Below are positions 59,083 through 64,000 of a DNA stretch of 64,000 bases, piece after piece (positions within the stretch are counted from its first letter, which is position 1; each line of letters begins with the position of its first letter). The position numbers and the translations under genes are program-made. The DNA comes from Pseudoroseicyclus tamaricis (GTDB taxonomy: Bacteria; Pseudomonadota; Alphaproteobacteria; Rhodobacterales; Rhodobacteraceae). Location: the NCBI RefSeq assembly GCF_012070395.1, contig NZ_JAAFYS010000004.1, positions 248,001 to 312,000 of the forward strand, written 5' to 3'. Below the pieces are notes generated by a model. The model worked only from the letters and a program-made list of their open reading frames with translations, was not told the DNA's origin and made no database searches.

Positions 59083-60945
59083 TCATTCCGCCGCCTCGAC
59101 CTCGTCTCCCTCGCCGAGGAAGCCGCCCGACTGGCGGGCCCAGAGGCCGGCATAGATGCCGCCCTTGTCCAGAAGCGCCTGATGGCTCCCGTCCTCGACG
59201 ACGCGCCCGTGATCCATCACGACGATCCGGTCCATCTGCGCGATGGTGGAGAGCCGGTGCGCGATGGCGATCACGGTCTTGCCTTCCATCATCCCGTAAA
59301 GGGTGTCCTGAATGGCGGCTTCCACCTCTGAATCGAGCGCGGAGGTCGCCTCGTCGAGCACCAGAATGGGCGCGTCCTTGAGCATAACGCGGGCAAGCGT
59401 GATCCGTTGCCGCTGGCCTCCGGACAATTTGACGCCCCTCTCGCCGACAAGCGCATCGTAGCCGGTCAGGCCCTTGTTGTCCTGCAGGCGCTGGATGAAC
59501 TCATGCGCCTCGGCGCGCCTTGCCGCCTCGATCATCTGCTCTTCGGAGGCCTCGGGATTGCCGTAGAGGATGTTGTCGCGGACGGAGCGGTGAAGGAGCG
59601 AGCTGTCCTGCTGCACCACGCCGATGGCGCGGCGCAGGCTGTCCTGCGTCAGCGTCGAGATGTCCTGCCCGTCGATCAGGATGCGGCCGGCCTCGGCGTC
59701 GTAGAAGCGCAGCAGCAGCTTGACGAGCGTCGACTTGCCGGCGCCGGAGCGGCCGACGAGGCCGACCTTCTCGCCCGGCTCGACCGTCAGCGACACGTCC
59801 TGCAGCCCGCCCGTCTTGCGACCGTAGTGGTGGGTGAGCCCCTCCACCTCGATCCGGCCGTTGCCGAGGGCGAGGTCGCGCGACTGCGGCCTGTCGACGA
59901 GGGTCACGGGCTGAGCGATCGTCTCCATCCCCTCGGACACGACGCCGAGGTTCTGGAAGAAGTTCGACACGGCCCACATGATCCAGCCGGACATGGCGTT
60001 GAGCCGCAGCACGAGCGCCACGGCGGCGGCAACGACACCGGGGCTCGCCGCGCCCTGCAGCCAGAGCGCGATGGCCCAGCCGGCGACGGCGACAATGAGG
60101 TAGCCGTTCAGCACCGTCAGGCCGAGATCCATCAGCGTGTAGAGCCGCATCTCCTTGCGGACGGTCTGGCGCGTCTCCTCGATGGCCTCGCGCGCATAGT
60201 CGATCTCGCGGGCATTGTGGGCGAACATCTTCACCGAGTGGATGTTGGTGTAGCTGTCCACCACGCGGCCGGTGAGCTGCGAGCGCGCGTCGGAGGAGGC
60301 CTTGGAGGCCGGCTCGATCCGCCGGATCACCCATTGCATGAGGAAGGCGTAGAGCGCCGCCCAGATCAGCAGCGGCAGGATCAGCCGCGGGTCGGCATCG
60401 CCGAGCAGCACGGCGGAGCCGATGAGATAGGCGATGGCATAGGCGATGGCGTCGAAGAGCTGGAAGACCACCTCGTTCGCCGCGGGCGGCGTCTGCATGA
60501 TGCGCCCGGCGATGCGGCCGGCGAAGTCGTTCTCGAACCAGCCGACGGATTGCCGCAGCACGTGCCGATGGCTCCGCCAGCGGATCAGCGTGCCGAAGTT
60601 GACCATGACGGTGTTGTGCAAAAGCGCCATGCCGACGATCTGCACGGCAGGCCGCACCGTCAGCAGGAAGATGGCGACGAGGATCATCTCGACGCCGTGC
60701 TCGGCCCAGAAGCCCTCGGGCCCCAGATCGAGCAGGTCGACGAGACGCCCCATGTAGCCGATCAGCCAGAGCTCGACGATCGCGGCGAGGATCGAGAAGA
60801 TCGCCGTGGCGATGAAGACCTTCCGGAACGGCTTGGCGTACTCGTAGATGAACGAGAACAGCTTGCGCGGCGGATGGTCGGTCTCGTCGTAGGGGGTGTA
60901 GGGATCGACGAGGTTTTCGAAAAAGCGGAAGAATGCAGAAAACAT
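59083..60945 (-). CDS. ABC exporter half (permease-ATPase), first gene of pair
   Basis: The protein has 620 residues: six membrane helices then Walker A GRSGAGKST, LSGGQRQRI and LVLDEATSALDSE, all intact. The ATG at 60945 (MFSAFFRFFENLVDP) has no Shine-Dalgarno; instead CCTCCTG precedes it. A TTG at 61026 in the same frame overlaps the stop of the leader ORF and would add 27 residues. The choice between these starts is open. This is the first gene of the ABC pair. Confidence 0.92.
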   Translation of the reverse strand: MFSAFFRFFENLVDPYTPYDETDHPPRKLFSFIYEYAKPFRKVFIATAIFSILAAIVELWLIGYMGRLVDLLDLGPEGFWAEHGVEMILVAIFLLTVRPAVQIVGMALLHNTVMVNFGTLIRWRSHRHVLRQSVGWFENDFAGRIAGRIMQTPPAANEVVFQLFDAIAYAIAYLIGSAVLLGDADPRLILPLLIWAALYAFLMQWVIRRIEPASKASSDARSQLTGRVVDSYTNIHSVKMFAHNAREIDYAREAIEETRQTVRKEMRLYTLMDLGLTVLNGYLIVAVAGWAIALWLQGAASPGVVAAAVALVLRLNAMSGWIMWAVSNFFQNLGVVSEGMETIAQPVTLVDRPQSRDLALGNGRIEVEGLTHHYGRKTGGLQDVSLTVEPGEKVGLVGRSGAGKSTLVKLLLRFYDAEAGRILIDGQDISTLTQDSLRRAIGVVQQDSSLLHRSVRDNILYGNPEASEEQMIEAARRAEAHEFIQRLQDNKGLTGYDALVGERGVKLSGGQRQRITLARVMLKDAPILVLDEATSALDSEVEAAIQDTLYGMMEGKTVIAIAHRLSTIAQMDRIVVMDHGRVVEDGSHQALLDKGGIYAGLWARQSGGFLGEGDEVEAAE

Positions 60946-61022
60946 GGCAGGAGGCCTGAAGTAGGGGTCAGCAATGAGAAGAAGGGGCGGTCTGCCGGGC
61001 CACCCAAACGGGATCGGACCGG

Positions 61023-61055
61023 TCAAGCCTGGTCGATTGGGATCCCGTTTCTCAT
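61023..61055 (-). CDS. 10-residue leader peptide ORF before the ABC exporter
   Basis: ATG at 61055 with CAGGAGG 5 bases upstream, encoding MRNGIPIDQA and then TGA. The TGA overlaps a TTG in the exporter frame. The CAGGAGG is an exact complement of CCTCCTG just before the exporter ATG. The codon stretch AAACGGGATC pairs with GATCCCGTTT downstream. No protein function is expected; translation of it may govern exporter translation. Confidence 0.5.
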   Translation of the reverse strand: MRNGIPIDQA

Positions 61056-61105
61056 CGTAGCCTCCTGAATGGGTGCCCTTCCTCTATCCGACGACAACGA
61101 GAATG

Positions 61106-62245
61106 TCACCCCTTCAAATCGAGCAGCGCCTCCCGGCCCAGCGTGAAGCCCGACTCCACCCACAGCCGCTCCAGCTCCCGCAGCCTCTGCCCCAGCGCCG
61201 GGCCCTCGAACTCCGGCTTCAGATCCGCCGCCATCACGGGAAATTCGGCGCCCGCTCCGCGCCTTAGCGGCTCCAGCGCCTCCGGCCCCGCGCCGCGGAG
61301 GGCAAGGGCGGAGGCGCCGTCCTCCGCGCCCAGCCGGTAGCCGAGCTCGGCGGGGCCCTGGGGGGAGGCGACAGCCTGTCGCAGGGCCTCGGTCCGCTTC
61401 GCCGCCGCCTTGGAGAGGCGGAATCGCTCGAAGGGGGACTCGCCCCCCAGCGCCGCGAGGCGGCGCACCGCGTCGGGGGCGAGGCCGAGCGCCGCCTCGG
61501 CATGGACGAGCGGCGCGATGGCCAGCGCCTCCGCCCCCGGCAGCACCCGCGCCAGAAGGCCGGAGGCCTGCATGGAGGCGAGGGCCGGCGCCGGGTCCGC
61601 CGCCGCGAGGAGGCGCATCATCTCGTGGCCGATCCGCTCGCGGGAGAGGTGCTCCAGCATCTCGCCCGCCTCCGCGCAGGCGGCGAGTCCCTCGGTGTCG
61701 ATCCCCTCCGCCGGGTCGCCGTACCACGCGGTGAAGCGGAAGAAGCGCAGGATGCGCAGGGCGTCCTCCGCGATCCGCTGCGGCGCCTCGCCAATGAAGC
61801 GGACGCGCCGGGCCTGAAGGTCCGGCAGACCACCGAGCGGGTCGAGCAGCTCGCCGTCCGAGCGGGCATAGAGGGCGTTCATCGTGAAGTCGCGGCGCGC
61901 CGCATCCTCCGCCACGTCGGTGGAGAAGCGCACGATGGCATGGCGCCCGTCCGTCTCGACATCGGCGCGGAAGGTCGTCACCTCCAGGGGCTCGCCCTCG
62001 ACGACGAGCGTCACTGTGCCGTGCTCGATCCCCGTCGGCACGGCCTTGATCCCCGCCGCCTTCGCCAGCTCCGTCACCCGCCGGGGCCGCGCGTCGGTGG
62101 CGAGGTCGAGATCGCCCGGCGCCAGCCCCATCAGCGCGTTGCGCACGCAGCCGCCGACGAAGAGCGCCTGGTGGCCCCCGGCCTCAAGCATCCCGGTCAC
62201 GGCCTGCGCCGCCGGGCTCTCCAGCCACTCCGCCTGCAGCTTCAC
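61106..62245 (-). CDS. CCA-adding tRNA nucleotidyltransferase/poly(A) polymerase family
   Basis: The protein has 379 residues. Class II nucleotidyltransferase head: LFVGGCVRNALMGLAPGDLDLATDARP with the catalytic DLD, then RRDFTMNALYA. The C-terminal helical body follows (RILRFFRFTAWYGD). Synthesises or repairs the 3' CCA of tRNA. ATG overlaps the Nudix stop by 4 bases. Confidence 0.94.
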   Translation of the reverse strand: MKLQAEWLESPAAQAVTGMLEAGGHQALFVGGCVRNALMGLAPGDLDLATDARPRRVTELAKAAGIKAVPTGIEHGTVTLVVEGEPLEVTTFRADVETDGRHAIVRFSTDVAEDAARRDFTMNALYARSDGELLDPLGGLPDLQARRVRFIGEAPQRIAEDALRILRFFRFTAWYGDPAEGIDTEGLAACAEAGEMLEHLSRERIGHEMMRLLAAADPAPALASMQASGLLARVLPGAEALAIAPLVHAEAALGLAPDAVRRLAALGGESPFERFRLSKAAAKRTEALRQAVASPQGPAELGYRLGAEDGASALALRGAGPEALEPLRRGAGAEFPVMAADLKPEFEGPALGQRLRELERLWVESGFTLGREALLDLKG

Positions 62246-62835
62246 CGCATCACCTCCGCCAGCCCGCGCAGCATCCGCGCCGTGGCGCCCCAGATGTAAT
62301 AGGGCCCATAGGGCACGGCATAGTAGCGGCGGGCGATGCCCTGCCAGCGGCGGCCCTCGATACGGTAGTTCGCCGGCTCAAGCAGGTGCGCGAGGGGGAC
62401 GCGGAATATCTCCTCCACCTCGCCCGCCTCGGGGCGCTCGGGGAAGCCCGGCTCCACCAGCGCCAGCACGGGGGTGACGGCGAAGGCGGTGACGGTCTCG
62501 TGGCTGGGGAAGGTGCCGAGCACCTCGACATGGGCAGCGGGCAGGCCGATCTCCTCCTCCGCCTCGCGGAGGGCGGCATCGACCGGGCCGCTGTCCACCG
62601 GCTCCACCTTGCCGCCGGGAAAGGCGATCTGGCCGGGGTGGTGGCGCAGGTGCGAAGCGCGCTTGGTGAGGATCACCTGCGGGCCACGGCCGGCATCCTC
62701 CACCCCGATCAGCACCCCGGCCTGGCGGAGCTTGCGCCCCTCGGGCCTCAGCTTCGGGTTCAGGTCGAAATCGGAGGAGCCGCCGCCGGCGGCCCGCTCC
62801 AGAGCCCTCGTCAGTCTGCCCCGCAGGTCACTCAT
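62242..62835 (-). CDS. CoA pyrophosphatase-type Nudix hydrolase
   Basis: The protein has 197 residues. The Nudix box is GGKVEPVDSGPVDAALREAE followed by EEIGL; the CoA signature is LTKRASHLRHHPGQIAFPGG, the UPF0035/NudL form. Hydrolyses CoA or its derivatives. ATG at 62835 overlaps the hsp33 stop by 8 bases, so hsp33, Nudix and cca are translationally linked. Confidence 0.92.
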   Translation of the reverse strand: MSDLRGRLTRALERAAGGGSSDFDLNPKLRPEGRKLRQAGVLIGVEDAGRGPQVILTKRASHLRHHPGQIAFPGGKVEPVDSGPVDAALREAEEEIGLPAAHVEVLGTFPSHETVTAFAVTPVLALVEPGFPERPEAGEVEEIFRVPLAHLLEPANYRIEGRRWQGIARRYYAVPYGPYYIWGATARMLRGLAEVMR

Positions 62836-63820
62836 CGCGAGGCGGATCGGTCGCCTCGAAGCCAAGCGTCTCGGGGGCGAACTCGTAATGGGCGCCGCAG
62901 AACTGGCAATCGGCCGTCACGATCCCCTCCTCGGTCGTCATGTGACCGATGTCCTTGGCGGAGTAGATGGAGAGCGACTGGCGCACCTTGTCCGCCGAGC
63001 AGGAGCAGCCGAAGCGGATCGCCTGCGGGTCGAAGACGCGCGGGTTCTCCTCGTGGAAGAGCCGCACCAGAAGGTCCGTCGGCGCCACCTCCGGCCCGAC
63101 CAGCTCATCCACCTCGACGGAATCGAGCAGGATGTTCACGCGCCGCCAGTCCTCCGCCGCATCCTCGTTGGGGGCGACGAGATCTTCCGCGCGCAGCAGG
63201 CCGTCGGCATTGGTCGCGTCCCCCTTGGCGAAGGGCGAGGCCTTGGGCATGTGCTGGAGCATGACGCCGCCGGCGCGGATGTCGTCCTCCGCCTCCTCGC
63301 GGCCCCAGGCGAGGGAGAAGCGCGTGGGCAGCTGCTCCGACTGGGCGAAGTAGGTGCTGGCGCAGGCGGCGAGGGAGCCGCCGGCCAAGGGTGTGATGCC
63401 CTGATAGGGATGCGTGCCCTCGCCCTGGTCGATCAGCACGGCGAAGTAGCCCTTGCCGATCTGCCCGAAGGCGTCGGCCACGGTGTTCAGCCGCTCGGCA
63501 TCGTAGGAGGCCCAGGCGCGCATGCGGGCGCGGCCGCCCGGCTCCTCCGGCGCGTAGTAATCGGCGGCGAGGATACGCACCGGCCCGTCGCCGCGCACCT
63601 GCACGGAGAGCTTCCAGCGCAGCTTGACGCTCTCGCCGATGAGCGCGGTGATCAGCGCGACCTCGGCGACGAGGCTCTCAACCAGCGGCGGGTAGTCGTG
63701 CTGGGAGAGCAGGTCGTCGAGCACGCCGTCGAGCCGGGCGACGCGGCCACGGATGTCGGGAATGTCGAGCTGGAACGGCAGGACGGTGTCGTCCCAGGCG
63801 ATGCGGGCGCCGAGGGTCAT
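62828..63820 (-). CDS. hslO: Hsp33 family redox-regulated chaperone
   Basis: A redox-switched holdase of 330 residues. The C-terminal zinc switch uses CSCS (FGCSCSADKV) and CQFC (ADCQFCGAHYE), which form disulfides under oxidative stress and expose the binding surface. N-terminal chaperone fold begins TVLPFQLD. Divergent from a Nudix gene. A heat-shock-like promoter candidate lies upstream. Forms an operon with Nudix and cca. Confidence 0.95.
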   Translation of the reverse strand: MTLGARIAWDDTVLPFQLDIPDIRGRVARLDGVLDDLLSQHDYPPLVESLVAEVALITALIGESVKLRWKLSVQVRGDGPVRILAADYYAPEEPGGRARMRAWASYDAERLNTVADAFGQIGKGYFAVLIDQGEGTHPYQGITPLAGGSLAACASTYFAQSEQLPTRFSLAWGREEAEDDIRAGGVMLQHMPKASPFAKGDATNADGLLRAEDLVAPNEDAAEDWRRVNILLDSVEVDELVGPEVAPTDLLVRLFHEENPRVFDPQAIRFGCSCSADKVRQSLSIYSAKDIGHMTTEEGIVTADCQFCGAHYEFAPETLGFEATDPPRDE

Positions 63821-63856
63821 GGGCTTTCCTTGGCCAATGTGGGTATACGGCCCCCC

Positions 63857-63885
63857 ATATAGGGGTGGCGGATGAAGGGATAAAG
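63857..63885 (-). promoter_or_regulatory. Candidate promoter of hsp33
   Basis: Minus strand: CTTTAT (63880-63885), a 17-base spacer and CTATAT (63857-63862), resembling an alphaproteobacterial RpoH promoter only loosely. The expected start is about 30 bases before the ATG. Confidence 0.35.
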
Positions 63886-63888
63886 GCC

Positions 63889-64000
63889 ATGCGCAGATTG
63901 GGCGAACGGGTGGACCCCGCCCAGACCTACCGCGCCCGGCCCGGCGCCTACGCGGTGCTGCCGCGGGGCGGGGCGCTGCTCCTGACGCGGACGGAGGAGT
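63889..64000 (+). CDS. Nudix hydrolase (3' end outside window)
   Basis: The first 37 residues are visible: MRRLGERVDPAQTYRARPGA, then YAVLPRGGALLLTRTEE. This start and the hsp33-Nudix arrangement match the Rhodobacterales Nudix gene that lies divergent from hsp33. AAAGG lies 3 bases upstream. The Nudix box itself is beyond the window end. Confidence 0.75.
   Translation, partial: MRRLGERVDPAQTYRARPGAYAVLPRGGALLLTRTEE

Overview
The window is ordinary chromosome from a high-GC alphaproteobacterium, almost certainly of the Rhodobacterales (Rhodobacteraceae and relatives). The evidence is gene content and order: a RegB/PrrB redox kinase with the quinone-binding GGxxNPF loop, lspA followed by a DUF3035 lipoprotein, a DUF1674 gene divergent from an rsmB-type gene and followed by heparinase II/III and purH, folC overlapping accD, rimP-nusA-ylxR-infB, and intergenic repeat types that I recall from this group. 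I see no tRNA, rRNA, transposase, integrase, phage gene or CRISPR array. Nearly every base is in a housekeeping or accessory metabolic gene.

Layout. 1-2.9 kb: 3' part of regB, then a membrane-anchored PAS protein behind a CtrA-type box. 2.9-12.2 kb, mostly minus strand: NlpC/P60 hydrolase, leucyl aminopeptidase, a degenerate Hpt protein, carbonic anhydrase (+), asd, DUF5872 protein, malonyl-CoA synthetase (matB) with an MFS carrier, GNAT. 12.2-17.4 kb: zapE (+), a secreted protein, folC, accD, CPBP protease. 17.4-19.4 kb: a serralysin-like RTX metalloprotease with 38 uninterrupted nonapeptides. 19.7-22.3 kb: msrB-msrA-selO operon and a 48-residue protein. 22.4-31.2 kb: methyltransferase, SGNH hydrolase, DUF1674, rsmB-type enzyme, heparinase, purH, lspA, lipoprotein, SDR. 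31.2-36.9 kb: a binding-protein/OmpA fusion, a periplasmic partner and secA. 37-40 kb: parvulin, argJ, mutT and a 49-residue protein. 40-45.6 kb: the rimP operon. 45.7-55.4 kb: short family-5 binding protein, pip, ubiG, MarR, nitrilase, glutaredoxin, ComF, methyltransferase, hemH and an envelope cluster with two YkuD transpeptidases. 55.5-64 kb: RlmD/TrmA-type methyltransferase, two ABC exporters, CCA-adding enzyme, CoA-type Nudix, hsp33, and the start of another Nudix gene.

Themes. Protein export and envelope (SecA, parvulin, LspA, YkuD proteins, lipoproteins), oxidative damage repair (MsrA/B, SelO, MutT, Hsp33, glutaredoxin) and transcription/translation factors dominate. Many neighbours overlap by 1 to 4 bases, which indicates translational coupling.

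The most unusual material is non-coding. There are four copies of a fold-back element of about 180-195 bp with a 17-bp inverted repeat, and one copy shows paired substitutions in both arms. Two composite palindrome elements sit at gene starts and can fold into cloverleaf-like shapes. The rimP operon leader carries a terminator. A 10-codon leader ORF precedes an ABC exporter, and its Shine-Dalgarno is complementary to the sequence just before the exporter ATG. The RTX domain is built from 12-nonapeptide super-repeats.
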